From assembly GCF_025698545.1 (NCBI RefSeq), contig NC_068567.1, forward strand, positions 5,642,001-5,706,000: 64,000 nucleotides of DNA, read 5' to 3'. Below, in pieces: positions 23,741-35,655 of the stretch. The translations under genes were made by a program, and so were the position numbers. Below the pieces are notes generated by a model, which saw nothing but the letters and a program-made list of their open reading frames with translations, made no database searches and was not told where the DNA came from. Within the stretch, counting starts at the first letter, position 1, and each line of letters opens with the position of its first letter. The DNA is from Gossypium raimondii (lineage: Eukaryota > Streptophyta > Magnoliopsida > Malvales > Malvaceae).

Positions 23741-24584
23741 TTTTTTTTAAAAGTTGGATTAGGCGCAGTAGCAAATTGGCTGAAGAGCAGAGTTAAAAGA
23801 GGGGGAAGAGAAACTAAAATGGGATAATATCAAATTTAGTCTTTAATGTTTAAGTTTTTCTAATTTAATCATTGTTCTTTTTTAAGTTAAATTTAACTAT
23901 TAGTCTTTAAAAAGAAGTATATATTTTAAAATTAAAATAGAAATATTTACTAAAACATTAATTTTTTAACATATTATCGTAGTAACTCGTGTGGCAACCT
24001 ATATGTATGTTACGTTGATATGGTACGATTTGTTTTATATGCCAAGTCAAAAAAATTTTGAAAGTTATAAAAGTTAAAATTAAAAAATTATATAAAAGGT
24101 TCACAAAAATCTAAAAATTATCATGAAGAACATATGGATTATCATATAGACGATCATGTTTAAAACTTTAATATTTTAATCAATATTTTCGTTCAAAAAT
24201 AATTTGAATATAATTAAATTTGACTCTTTTAAATGATTTATAGTCGAATTTAACTCAAAAATAAAATAAAATCAAATTAACAAGATAAAATATAAATATT
24301 GACAAGTTAAATTTTACGTTATATTGGGAAGAAAAACAAAAGCCCCAAACATCGGTTTAATGAGTGAACTTGATTGGGCTTTTTAATAGGATTTTTTCCC
24401 CGAATTTCTCGTCCAAACGAATTATAATATTTTTTTATTTTTGAAATTATTTATATTTTAAAATATAAAAATAAAGGATAAATAAAGTATATTTATTTTG
24501 AAGGTTTATTTGCTGCTTCGACTAAGTCGGATTCAGTAGTTTTATGATTTTACTCGCTTGTGTGGACGCTAGTCAGAATGCAGC
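23741..24584. other. AT-rich gap between LINE remnants
   Basis: No gene or clear element border is seen. Runs of A/T dominate. Confidence 0.3.
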
Positions 24585-26277
24585 ATTGCTTGCGCCATGA
24601 ATTCAAAGCGGCGATCATGGAGATGCACCCGGACAAGGCTCCAAGTTTGGACGGTATGAACCCTGCCCTTTATCAATCTTGTTGGCATGTTGTGGGTCAG
24701 GATGTGTTCAATGAGTGTTGTCATTGGTTAAATCAAGGAGCATTCCAAGATTCTATGAATGACACTACAATTGTTTTGATTTGTAAGATGAATAAGCCTG
24801 ACTGTATGAAGGATCTGCGGCCTATCGCTTTGTGCAACGTCTTGTATAAAATTCTGTCGAAGGTGTTTGCTAATAGACTGAAGGGTACCTTGCCTGGTGT
24901 TATTTCTCGGATGCAATCTGCCTTTGTGCCAGGTTGGCTTATAACAGATAATGTTCTGGTCGCTTTTGAGTTGATCCATCATATGCGAAATAAGGGTCGA
25001 GGGAGGGTGGGAGAGCTAGCGTTGAAGGTTGATATTAGAAAGACTTACGACAGTTTCGATTGGGGCTTCTTTGAGTTTATTATGCAAAGAATGGGTTTTG
25101 CCAGACGGTGGATATCGTGGCCGGGAGGTGGGGCTAATTGTGCCAAGCAGGGTTTAAGGCAAGCGGACCAGTTATCCCCTTATTTATTTATCTTGTGCAT
25201 AGAAGGTCTGAGTCATCTTCTTCGCGAAGCTAAGGCTCGAGGGGATTTGCAGGAATACCGGTGAGCCGTTGGAGCCATTCTGTATGCCATCTGTTGTTTG
25301 CAGATGATAGCTTCTTCTTTCCCGGGCTACAAGTTTCGACTATACTACTATGAAGAGCATATTGTCTTGGTATGAAGTTGCTTCCAGGCAGGTAGTTAAC
25401 TTTCAGAAGTGTGAGATTATGTTCTGCTCAAATACCAAGTTACAAGATCGGAATGCTGCTACGTTAGTATTAGGGATCTCAACACCGTTAAACCATGGTC
25501 GATATCTTGGGTTGCCATTGTTGGTGGGTCGAAACAAGAGGCAAATTTTTTTTTTCTTTTATTAAGGAGCGGTTTAGCAGGTGTCTTTTCTCCTAGAAGA
25601 ATAAATCGTCGTCCAAATCGGGTAAGGAAGTTATGATTAAAACTACGGCTCAAGCTATTCCTGTGTTCTGTATGAGTGCTTTCTTGACACCTGTTAGTAT
25701 GTGTGAGGAGCTGCAGAGGATGATGAATTCTATTTGGTAGGGTCGGGAAACAATGATAAGCGAATGATCCATTGGGCACCATGGGATAGGCTCTGCTTTT
25801 CCAAGAAGCATGAGGGTATGGGGTTTCGGAATCTGCTTTGCTTTAATTTAGCTATGCTTGGCAAATAAGCGGTGCGCTTGGTTACTCACCCAGATTCTCT
25901 TCTTAATCGTGTTATCAAAGCCAAATATTTCTCTGATGGGGACTTTTTTACAATGAGTTAGGGTTCATGCCCATCGTATACTTGGAGGAGCATATGCAGC
26001 AAGGGACTTGCTTGCCAGTGCAGCCGGTGGTGTTAGGGGGGACGGATTGAGTATTAAAGCTTTCAACGATCCTTGGTTGGGAGAATATAGTAGCTTCTTT
26101 GTTGAGTCCCTACCTTTTCTGGGCATGGAGAATCTACGGGTAAGTGAGTTTTTTTCAGTTGACTGTCTGCCGTGGAATATGGATTTGCTCAGAGCCATTT
26201 TTGCTCCCATTGTTGTGCGTCCTTACTATAGTGTCAAACAAACTATAAGAAAAAATCTCTTCCCAATTAAAGGCTGA
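24585..26277 (+). pseudogene. LINE (non-LTR) reverse transcriptase remnant
   Basis: 5'-truncated ORF2. The RT starts at 'FKAAIMEMHPDKAPSLDGM', followed by 'MKDLRPIALCNVLYKILSKV', 'MQSAFVPGWLITDNV', 'KVDIRKTYDSFDW' (normally KLD-SKAYDRVEW-like) and 'QGLRQADQLSPYLFILC'. The catalytic FADD is preserved at about 25300 as 'LLFADDS' in a shifted frame. After it come the connecting region ('NFQKCEIMFCS', 'RYLGLPLLVGRNKR', 'LQRMMNSIW') and, near 26040-26270, 'GDGLSIKAFNDPWLGE'. Many stops and frameshifts. Endonuclease, first ORF and the 3' RNase H end are missing here. Confidence 0.88.
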
Positions 26278-26333
26278 AACGCTGCGTTTCTGAAAGGACC
26301 TAGAAGCGACATCGTTTCGGGGTAAACATCCTC

Positions 26334-26340
26334 TATATAA
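26334..26340 (+). promoter_or_regulatory. TATA box of the SMAP1 gene
   Basis: TATATAA, 80 bp upstream of the ATG at 26420, in 'catcctctatataacctcag'. It lies only about 60-100 bp after the last recognisable LINE sequence. Confidence 0.65.
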
Positions 26341-26419
26341 CCTCAGCGTGATATTTCAACCAAAAAAATTAAAATTAAACCAACGAAATCCCTAGAAGCT
26401 TAAAGAAAAGGGGGGAAAG

Positions 26420-26602
26420 ATGAGGCCGATGCCGATGGAATTTGTGACGGACCCAGACGACCAAGGTTCAGCCATGGAAGTCGACGATGTTGACACACCG
26501 GAGATCTTCGGCGAAGGCGTCATCGCTTCCGACAACAAGCTCGCCGATGCCGATTTCTTCAACAACTTCGAAGACGATTATGATGACTCCGATATCGACT
26601 AA
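26420..26602 (+). CDS. SMAP1: Small acidic protein 1 (SMAP1)
   Basis: 60 residues, very acidic. The N-terminus is 'MRPMPMEFVTDPDD'; the conserved core is 'VDTPEIFGEGVIASDNKLAD', then 'ADFFNNFEDDYDDSDID'. This matches plant SMAP1 over its whole length (Arabidopsis SMAP1 is about 60 residues with the same F/D-rich C-terminus). In Arabidopsis SMAP1 is needed for normal response to the synthetic auxin 2,4-D and is reported to associate with the COP9 signalosome; function here is inferred by homology. A good TATA box lies 80 bp upstream. No intron is needed in the coding part. The gene appears intact even though its promoter abuts a decayed LINE. Confidence 0.92.
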   Translation: MRPMPMEFVTDPDDQGSAMEVDDVDTPEIFGEGVIASDNKLADADFFNNFEDDYDDSDID

Positions 26603-27571
26603 AAAAACAAAGAAGAATCGTTTCAAGTACTCATCTATCTTTTTTTTCCCTTCTTACTTTCGCTTTTTAGGGTCTGAAACTTCTTAAAACTTTGTTCAAT
26701 TGAGTCGAATCTGAACTGCACTATGGATGCTTATCTGTATGCAAATCAAAATAGTGTAGTTTATAAGTTTAAATCGGTATAAATAAATGTAATTTTCCTT
26801 TTAGCTCGTTTCTCTTTTACTTGCTTTTTTCTTTAATAAAATCTGTTCTTTTCTTTTCTTTTTGTTTGCTGTTTGTTTTGACCGAGGTAAAATAAAAATA
26901 ACGTAATATAAAAAAATATAGAACGTGGACAGGTTTTACATGATTATTTGTTAACACCACTCATCCCAATTTTGTAGAAAAATTTTTAATATCCTGGTTG
27001 AGTGTTTGTATAATAATGTCATTTTTGTATGATTTTGATTTTATGGAAAATTGATTTTGATGAAATTTTCATTTTTTTTAAAATATTTATAAAAGAACTT
27101 ATCTTAATTCAATAATAATCTTAAATTAAAATTCTTATTATTTGAGTTTATTTGACATTTCAATGTTAAATTTTACAATATATTGATTCTTTAGGGACAC
27201 CATTTCCATGAATCCCATCAAAAATCCCTTTGTGTTGTGTATTTATTTGACTAAACAATATTTACACTTATAAATTATATATAAAAAATGAATTCTCTTT
27301 TGTTTCCTTTATTTTAAATTACCAAAAGTCATTTTTATTATGAGGTTAAGTTTGTTATGACTACCAATCAGATTTATTGTTATAATCAAATTGAAAAAAA
27401 TATTTTTATAATCAGTTTATTAAGCTCTTAATAACACGTGGATCCAACATTACCAATCATTTTGATTGGTTGTCAATATTTATATTTACATTTACTATTA
27501 ATAATTTATTAATATAAATAAATCCCGACGAATTTTTTCCGAACGGGTTTTCCCGCGGAAATAAAAAAACG
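26603..27571. other. SMAP1 3' flank and promoter region of the LFG gene
   Basis: The SMAP1 3' UTR is presumably in the first 250 bases. The rest is AT-rich intergenic sequence. I see no gene. Confidence 0.35.
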
Positions 27572-29542
27572 ATGTACGGATACGAGAGCTTGAGTCGCAC
27601 GGACGCCCGCAAGGCGGAGCAGATAGATCTAGAGTCAGGGGAGACTCTTTACCCGGGACTCAGCTATGGCGAGAATGAGCTCCGATGGGGCTTTATCCGC
27701 AAGGTCTACGGCATCCTGGCGGTACAGCTATTGCTTACCACCATGGTCTCCGCCTTTGTGGTATCGTCGCCTTCGATCATCGACCTCCTACGTGGAAACT
27801 CAGGCCTCTTGCTCTTCCTCTGTTTAATCCCCCTCATCTGTAATGTCCTCTCTTTTTTCTTTTACCTATTTCTTGTCCTTTGTACAATAGCATTTCACCT
27901 GCGATTCTTTTTATTTCAACCATGTGATTATCCGATCGAAACACAAAATTATGGGGCATTTGTTCAAATTTATTTTGATATAGATCAAAATATATTCAAG
28001 CTATCAAATCGATTATAATGATTAATTCTAATAATTCTAGTAATAGTTATTCAAATGTGTATTATTCGCACTTATAATAGTCATTGAACCCTTGTTTGTG
28101 CTTAAGAGCTTTCCTATAACTCTTACCATGGGTTAGCTTAAGTCGGATTCGGGTCAAGTTTAAGCATGATATTAACTTACTTTATGATTGTTCAAGCCGG
28201 TTCGACCTAAAATTTAGGTTTAAAATTTTGTCTAAACTCGCCTATATTTGTAGAAGATTTACCCAAACCTATTTTAGACTCGTCCATATTATTTTTTAAT
28301 TTTTTTTAATATTTATATTATATTATTTTAATATTTAATAATTTTATACATTTAAAAAAAGTATATAATCATCTTAATATTATTTTAATGTTTACATTAA
28401 AATAGTGTTATATATTTAGTATAGATTTATATTTTTAATGTATTTTAAATTACATTATATATAAAAATAACATAATATAAAGTATTATAAACTTAAAATG
28501 GGTTGGGCTTGGGTCTTAAATATTTAAGTCCGAGCTCATATCATATTTTAAACAGGTTTAATTTTTTGTCTAAATCTTCCAAATTTTAGATAGCCCTTTG
28601 AGTTTGGACAGATAACATGGCCATGAATATGTCTAGTTAAAATGCATTTCGCTTGATTCATAGAGGACTCTTTTGTCTCCAAAGCAATTACTTCAAAGAA
28701 TTTTAGGAGCTGTTCTTCATTTATTATGCCCCATTACCACACTCTGTCTTTATTTCTTAACTACAAAACTCAATCCATGCAGTGGTGTGGCCCTTGCACG
28801 TCTATCACCAAAAGCACCCACTGAATTTTATCATTCTTGGCGCCTTCACCGTGTTTCTGAGTCTCACAATCGGTGTGAGCTGTGCCAACACTGATGGTTA
28901 GTATCCCTACTCCATGCTTGCAGTCAACAAATTCTAGGTCTAGTTATAAATCTGGGATTCTTGGAAGTAAATTGCTTTTCATTGACTTGATTCAGAAAGA
29001 ATAGTGCTTGAAGCACTAATTTTAACAGCAGCTGTGGTTACATCTCTTACCGGCTACACTTTCTGGGCATCTAAGAATGGCAAGGACTTTAACTACCTTG
29101 GGCCAATTTTGTTCACCAGCCTTGTGATCCTCGTCCTAACCAGTCTAATCCAGGTGAGATGTCTCGGTCTCAGTTCAACAATATACGATTATTTGTGCTT
29201 CCACATGCTCGTATGTACGGTTTCATGTGTCTTGGTCATCAATCTTTAGAAGTTCAACACTATAAGATCACTTGTGCTTTCACACACTCATATGCAGGTT
29301 TCTTCCGACCTAACACATGTTTTATTATCATCCAGATGTTCTTCCCTCTAGGCCCAACCACTACTGCCATCTACGGTGCAATCAGCGCCTTGGTATTCTG
29401 TGGGTTCATAGTCTACGACACTGACAACTTGATCAAGCGCTTCACATACGACGATTACATATTAGCATCCGCCACTCTCTATTTGGACATCCTGAACTTG
29501 TTCATTTCCATTATGCGGGTTCTGAGATCAGGTGACAGTTAG
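27572..29542 (+). CDS. LFG: LIFEGUARD-type BI-1-like transmembrane protein
   Basis: Four exons: 27572-27839, 28783-28896, 28996-29153, 29336-29542, joined with phases 1, 1 and 0; all borders are GT/AG. Total 249 codons with stop (248 residues), the usual family length. The N-terminus is cytosolic ('LYPGLSYGENELRWGFIRKV'), followed by seven hydrophobic segments including 'ILAVQLLLTTMVSAFVV', 'FIILGAFTVFLSLTIGV' and 'LEALILTAAVVTSLTGYTF'. The C-terminal half has the family signature 'IVYDTDNLIKRFTYDDYILA' and ends 'RVLRSGDS'. TMBIM/LFG proteins sit in ER, Golgi and other endomembranes and dampen cell death and stress signalling; some plant LFGs affect powdery mildew susceptibility. Intron 1 (943 bp) contains a hAT-like MITE. 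Which LFG paralogue is not decided. Confidence 0.93.
28140..28635. mobile_element. Decayed hAT-like MITE in LFG intron 1
   Basis: The right end, reverse-complemented, reads 'tagacatattcatggcc', matching the TAGAGGTGTTCATGGGCC terminus of the hAT element at 6335-10086 with changes. Interior phrases ('gttgggcttgggtctt', 'tcgggtcaagtttaagcatg') resemble an abundant cotton MITE. The left terminus and target duplication are not clear, so the start is approximate. Confidence 0.5.
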
Positions 29543-30069
29543 TCGTATCATATTCACTCACAAGGTGAGGTTGGCAAGAACCGAAACAAGGTGACACTAA
29601 AATACTTTCGCCGGTGGTTTCTTCACGAGTACCAAACTGGCTACTTCTGTTTGCAGTATTTCTAAACTGATCAGTATCATATGGGGGATATGCATAATTG
29701 GAACTATCCCAAATTTACATCATTGGTTCTCTCTTCTTGTTCAATACCACGTTTTTTTGTTCTTAATGAGTTTTGCTTATGAAGTTGCTCTATTATATGT
29801 AATATTCATTGTCCATGGATCAATTTACAGATTATCTTATCTTTGGGTTAATTTTCTAGTATGCCAAACATTCAAAAAAGGAAAATGACACATAATTGAA
29901 TTCAATAACTGAGAAATTTTTACATAATGAACTAAATGTTTGGTTGATCTTTTATCATATGCAAACTATGGAAGCTGATTTTTTTTTAAAAAAAAAAGAA
30001 TCATCCTAAAAGAACCTAAATGATAATATTGCCAGCATCAACAGTTTATTTTGATTGCCTTCATCAATA
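29543..30069. other. LFG 3' UTR and convergent intergenic region
   Basis: The first 250 bases or so look like LFG 3' UTR. No gene in the rest. Confidence 0.35.
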
Positions 30070-30605
30070 TCAAATTAAGCTTTAACAGGCTTATCCTCCT
30101 CCCTCAATATCATCATCAATATCCCAACTCAAATCCCCTTCCTCTGCAACATTCAGCGGCTTCACGGATAAAACCTATCAGTGCTACCAACACTTCATCC
30201 CTTTATCATCATTACTACTCCGAATCTCCTCCATCTCATCCCACCCTTCCTCCTATCCCCTAGGGCAGCAAGTGTTGGCTTGATGCTACAGAAACATCAC
30301 TATCCTTACAAGAACCTGAGTTTCTCATCAATTAAAAACGAAAACTATCTTAAAAGAATCATTAATACTATTACAGGTATTCAATCAAGCTTTAACAGGC
30401 TGATCTTCTTCCTCGTCATCAATATCCCAACTCAAATCCTCTCCTTCCTCTGCAACACTCAGCCGCTTACATAGATCAACCCTACTAGTGCTCCCAACAA
30501 CATTGTCCCTTTATTGTCGTCACTACTCCGAATCTCCTCAATCTCATCCCACCCTTCCTCCTCAGCCATTGAATGTTGGGTCGAAATTATCGAAACATCA
30601 CTATC
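30070..30605. repeat. Direct repeat of the BSD gene tail (two copies of about 230 bp)
   Basis: 30073-30310 and 30382-30605 share 'caagctttaacaggct', 'caatatcccaactcaaatcc', 'tactccgaatctcctc' and 'atctcatcccacccttcctcc' in the same order. Both encode the BSD gene's acidic C-terminus on the minus strand. A third, partial copy of the 'catcaatatcccagctcaa' module lies at 30719-30740. Confidence 0.8.
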
Positions 30606-31509
30606 TTTACACGAACTCACTTTATCTCATCCTTTTTCAAACATTCATCATCATCTTCACTCAAATCATCCTACTTTCTCACTATCAACATTTCCACCCT
30701 CCCCTCCTTCATCGTCCTCATCAATATCCCAGCTCAAATCCTTGTCTTCCTCCCCCGAAATTACTCATTTAACGAGCTTAGCTCTCGCCTCCTCCGCCTT
30801 GATTAGCTCACTTAACTTATAAAAGTAGTTACTCCAGTATCTCTTATATTCAAATTCATTTGATTCAACTTCTCTAAAAATATCTTGAACAGCTGAATTT
30901 TCATTTAACAAATCTTCAATTTCCCCTCTTTTATCTTCCAAATTAATCCCTAATTTCCAATTCCCATAATCCTCCAAATCCTCGGGTTCCGCACAGTAAG
31001 TAATTCTACTTAATTGAAGCGCTCGAATTTGCATCTCAAAACGACTGTACCGTTTTTCATTAACGCTATTACTATTGATATTTAATTTTCTGTTTCTAGA
31101 ATTTTCAGGATCGGAATCATAATCGTCGGAAGGTGATAAGAACGTATCTTTGCCGTGAGAGATGATCTGAGCCGTTGATTTCCAAACGGAGCTACCGATG
31201 TCATCAATAGCCTGTCCCACCGACTCGAGCTTTTCCTGAGCAACTGAGGCGCCGGTGTCAAGGGAGTCGGTGACAGCGCGTGAGACCACGCTCTTGATAA
31301 TCTCGGTTTCCTTCTTCAATCCCGATCCGAGCTCCTCGAAATCCTTCCGGTAGGATTCAATCACCGATTCCGACTTGCTAGCAAGGGTTTTCACTAGGCC
31401 GACGAAACTCCACGTGGAGGATGATCCCAGGTTTGGAGACGGTTCAGTGGGGGGTTCAGGGCTTTGGGGTTGTACATCGTCGGACAAATACAAATTTGAA
31501 GAAATCCAT
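30070..31509 (-). pseudogene. BSD-domain protein gene, frame-broken
   Basis: Minus strand. The ATG at 31509 starts 'MDFFKFVF', but an extra G at about 31485 throws the frame out; the family sequence resumes as 'SDDVQPQSPEPPTEPSP'. That frame has no ATG of its own. The body is well kept to 30765: 'SFVGLVKTLASKSESVIESY', 'SVGQAIDDIGSSVWKSTAQI' and the BSD domain, with 'EIEDLLNENSAVQDIF' and the aromatic 'RYWSNYFYKL' (FW is usual). TGA at 30767-30765 stands where the family normally continues 'RA'; after it 'ISGEEEDKDLSWDID' is still readable. The acidic C-terminal tail, ending 'DLSWDIDDEEEDQPVKA' at 30384, is present a second time near 30075. Either a recent pseudogene or, for the single-base changes, assembly errors. 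BSD proteins of this kind have no settled function. Confidence 0.8.
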
Positions 31510-32100
31510 TGTGGATTGCACAGATTCAATTGTAAAAGAAACAAAGAAAAAGAACCCTCCTTTTTTCTTGGCTTTATTTCAAATCTAATGTTTTATTAAT
31601 GGGAAATTAGGGTTTTTGAAGGGACGAATGGAGGAGACTTGGGAATTAGGAGATTGCCCGTTTTGAGATGTGTCTCATTTTTTTATTTTTTATTTTTTAT
31701 TTTTGAATTTTTTTTTTCGCCAAATTTCAAATTATACGGAAACCGGTTCAGGCTAGGCTTTTGGACCTTTGTTCGCTCCAGTTATTATTTAATAATTTGG
31801 TAAATTTTCAAATAAGCCTGCTGAAAGTAATTAATAAAATCAATTAAGCACCAATTGAGCTTTTAACTGCACCCAATCGAGTTTCTTGAATTCATTTTTC
31901 TGTCAAAATATTTGACGAATGTTAAGTGCTAACGTGGTAAGTTGGCATGACCAATGGCATGGAAAAAATGATAACAAGACGGCATAGTCAGTTGATGTGG
32001 AAAAATGATGATGTAGAGGGCTTAATTGTATTATTTTACATTTTTACTAGTTCTTAATTGATTTTTTTTTAATTTTACAATGATTTAAAATTATTTAATT
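31510..32100. other. Upstream flank of the BSD gene
   Basis: Probable leader and promoter of the BSD gene up to about 31700, then AT-rich spacer. No gene. Confidence 0.35.
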
Positions 32101-32103
32101 GAG

Positions 32104-32825
32104 TCAGGGGTGAGCAAAACTCAATTTGACTTGAGTAAATTAATTTTTTTTTCAAATTTCGAGTTAATTAAATCAAGTTATTCAAGTGAACTCAAATAAG
32201 TAATTTGGTTTTTTCAAGTTCGATTTGAGTTAAATTTTATAGTTCAAATGACTCAAAATGTTCGAATAACTTGAATAACATATTAATATAATTACCCTTT
32301 GGCCCATGCCATTTTGAAAATGAGCAAATTAGTTTTTCTCAACAAAATTACAAAATAAAATAAAATAATTTTTAAAATTTTAAATTATTTATTAAAAATA
32401 TAAATTTACATCATTTTTAAATTAAAAATATTGAAAATCCTAAAAATCTAAAGAATATATGAATTTTTTATAAAATTTTCCAAAATAAAAATTTTGAGGA
32501 CCTAAACAAGTAAATTACCAATCTAAGTTTATCATATTAAAGTATCTTTTATTTTGAAAGAGTTTTCGAATACATATAGTTTCAAATTTACATGCTCTAA
32601 TGTGAAATTAGTTATATTGTAACAAGATTTTAATTTAACATGTTTAATTTTGTTAAGTTAACATTAACAATTTCACTCGATTCAACTCAACTCGAATGTC
32701 TTTTTACGCAACCCGATTTAAAAAAAATTTAAAAATTCAAATCAATTTAAAATGATAAAATAAGACTCGCCAACTCAATTAACTTAATTTTTTTCACTTA
32801 ATTCAATTGAACACTCATCCCTACA
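32104..32825. mobile_element. MITE-like element with AGGGGTGAGCAAAACTC / AGGGATGAGTG ends
   Basis: The left end 'aggggtgagcaaaactcaattt' and the reverse complement of the right end 'tagggatgagtgttcaattgaatt' form imperfect terminal inverted repeats; the interior is AT-rich with no coding. I could not confirm a target duplication. Confidence 0.5.
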
Positions 32826-32905
32826 AAGCGCCATGCATTTCATCAATGGACTTGATGAATGCTTTCATTCTTGCCTTTTGATAAACATAGTTGGGACCCT
32901 CCAAC

Positions 32906-33321
32906 TAGAGGTGGTCATGGGCTGGGCGGCCCGGCTCGGCACGACGGCCGGCTCGAAATATGGGAAGGTTCGGGTAAAAATATAGGCTCAAAATATGGGT
33001 TTGGGCAAAAAAATGAGGCCCGTTTAGAAAACGGGCCGGGCCTCGGGCACCACTTTTTTTGCACGAGGCCCGGACCGGCCCGAATATAATAAATATATAT
33101 TTTTTTAATTTTTTTAATTTTAAAATATTTTTAAAATACTTTTTTATTTTTTATTTTTTATTTTTAAAATAAATTTTTGGTGTTTATTAAAAATGGGCGG
33201 TCAGCACCAGGCTTAGGAATTTTTCCATTTGGGCTTGGATAAAATTTTAGGCCCATATTTCGGGCCCAGGCCTAGGATGCGGGCCAAATTTTTTTCTGGG
33301 CCCGGCCCATGAGCACCTCTA
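32906..33321. mobile_element. hAT MITE with perfect 8-bp target duplication
   Basis: Left TAGAGGTGGTCATGGGCTGGGC; right end reverse-complemented TAGAGGTGCTCATGGGCCGGGC. Flanked on both sides by CCTCCAAC (32898-32905 and 33322-33329). 416 bp, G/C-rich subterminal parts and an AT core. Its termini match the transposase-bearing element at 6335-10086, so it is probably a deletion derivative mobilised by the same enzyme family. An open frame across it is chance. Confidence 0.93.
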
Positions 33322-33329
33322 CCTCCAAC

Positions 33330-34659
33330 TTAGAGAGATAATAACCTAAAGATCCTTCCATGTCTAGCAATTAACAACACCAAAAAAACACCACTAGCTA
33401 CATTAAGCGGGATACCTACCAATTTTTGAAACAAATCGGTGCTAATTGCCTAGGAAAATAGAGTGCTTGAATGGAAGTGATGGTTGTCTTGTGGCATTGC
33501 AATAAAAACGGAGAAAACATTAACACAATGAATTGTTTACTCAATTCGGTTTCCTTGTGTCTGCAAATCCTAACTCAGTGAGTAAATTTAGTGTTTTTCA
33601 ACCCAATACAACAAGTAATCCAAATCCTACCACATCCCAGTATAGCAAACTATCTTTTATACATAAAAGGTTTAGATCACTTACCTCTAGGCAGTAAACA
33701 CAAATTGTTCCATAACGAATACAAAAGTGTTCTCAATACTCAATACAAAAGTCTATACAAGCCTTCCAGTATATAATATTTTTTGAAACTTGCTAACATA
33801 CTAGAAATCAATTACAATTAATTCCTCTATTAAACAACGAAATAAAATAACAGGATGCAATATAATAATAAATACCAATATAAAGTGAATTATAGGAGAT
33901 ACGCCTTCGATGCTATCCCTACCCAATTGATCTGATTCCTTAATTCGATTCCATTCAATCTTTTAAGATAAAAACCAGTAAATTCAATGCTAAAACTATT
34001 ATCAAATGAAATAATTCATGAAACCCATCACTTCGGCCAACTCCAAAATTAAAAAATTAAAAAAATTTGAAAAAAAATGCTTGAAATTATGCCAACATAT
34101 AAAAGAAGAAAAGAAGAAAGACTTTCTCAAGATATTCAACTTTGGAAAAGGGGCTTGATGTGGAGTGCCATGGGGCTGTCCTTGATCGCTTCGGCTGCCT
34201 CTTGAGGGGTTTTGGGCCTTACCGGCTTCAAGATTGAGAAGGCCGAGATCAGGACCAACAGTTAAATGAACAATATGACCCTTAAATCCATGGATTCGAT
34301 TTTGTTGGTTATTTTTTCAGTTATTTATTTTTGAATTTTCAAACAAATCTAATTGAAAATTTTGACTTAATCTAATATTTTAATTATTTATATTATATTT
34401 ATAATTTATTATATAAAAAATAAACATATATTATTCAAATCCAATAATCAAAGTTGGTTAACCGATTGACCTAAAATCGATTCGATTACCTTGATTCTTG
34501 AGCTCTAATTTAACTAGATCTATTTCTTTAAAATTATAACTGGTTAAGTTGACTAAAAAAATCACACTCTCTCCCTTGACCTTGGGTGTAGATTGAGAAA
34601 TGAGAAAATTCCTCGAAGAACTTCATATTAAAACATTTATTGCTTTATAAAATAAAAAT
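33330..34659. other. Gene-free stretch
   Basis: No gene is supported. A short frame at 33591-33776 has no recognisable features. Confidence 0.35.
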
Positions 34660-35655
34660 TTAAGGCTGCAAAAAGTTTTTAAACTTAAAAAAAAAACAAT
34701 TAAGCCTTTGTTTTTTTTTTTTGCACTCATTTGGGTATTTGAACTTTCAAAATGCATTAAAAAAATCCCTCAAACCATTTCAAAAAATTCAATTAAGCTC
34801 CTACTATTTTTTTGCACCCAATTGGGTACTTGAACTTTCAAAATACATTAAAAAGTCCCTCAAACTCTTTAAAAAAAAAGCAATTAAGCCCCGCTTTTAT
34901 TAAAAATTATAAAAAATAAAAATCAATAAAAGCTATAAATATTATTAAATTTTAATAAAATTTAAATTATTAAAATTAGAAGATATATATAAATAGTAAA
35001 AATATATACAAAATTGTAATATTTTATAAAATAGTAAAAAAATAAAAAATATAGAAATATAAAAACTATAAATTTTATAAAGTCATGAGAAAATTATACA
35101 AAATGTAAAGAAATATAAATTTAAAAAAATTATAAAATTTATCGTACCAAAAGAAGCATTTTATAATTTTTCTATAACTTTTATTGATTTTATTTTTTAT
35201 CATTTTCACCACATATAACTGTGTGTTGCGACACATGATGGCTTTAATTAAAAAAACTTGGGGTCATTACTTTTTTATGATATTTATAAAATTTTATAAT
35301 TTTTTATTTTTACGATTTTTATAAAAAATTTAATTTTAATAAATTTTAATTTTTTAATATTTATTAAACTTTAATATTTATTTCTAAATTTTAATATTTT
35401 TTAATTTTTTAAATTTTAATAAGAGCAGGAGCTTAATTACTTTTTTTTAAAAATTTGAGGGTCTTTTTGATGATTTTGAAAGTTCAAGTACCCAATTGAG
35501 TGAAAAAAAGTAGGGGCTTAATTGTTTTTATTTTTTTAAGAAGTTTAAGGGCATTTTTGATGCATTTAGAAAGTTTAAGTGCTCAACTGGGTGCAAAAAA
35601 AGGACGGGCTTAATTACTTTTCTTAAAAAAAGTTTGAGGGCTTTTTAACCCTTAA
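34660..35655. mobile_element. Fold-back element with long internally repeated arms
   Basis: The left arm (34660-34900) and right arm (35415-35655) are inverted copies. Each arm is itself a tandem of roughly 95-105-bp units built on 'caattaagcccctac..tttttgcacccaattgggtacttgaactttcaaaa..cattaaaaagtccctcaaac'. The centre is AT-rich. No coding. Termini near 'ttaaggctgcaaaaa' and 'tttttaaccctta'; no clear target duplication. Confidence 0.8.

Noticed and set aside
32859-33089. 76-codon plus-strand frame
   Set aside because: Spans the hAT MITE border and its G/C-rich end; explained by the MITE.
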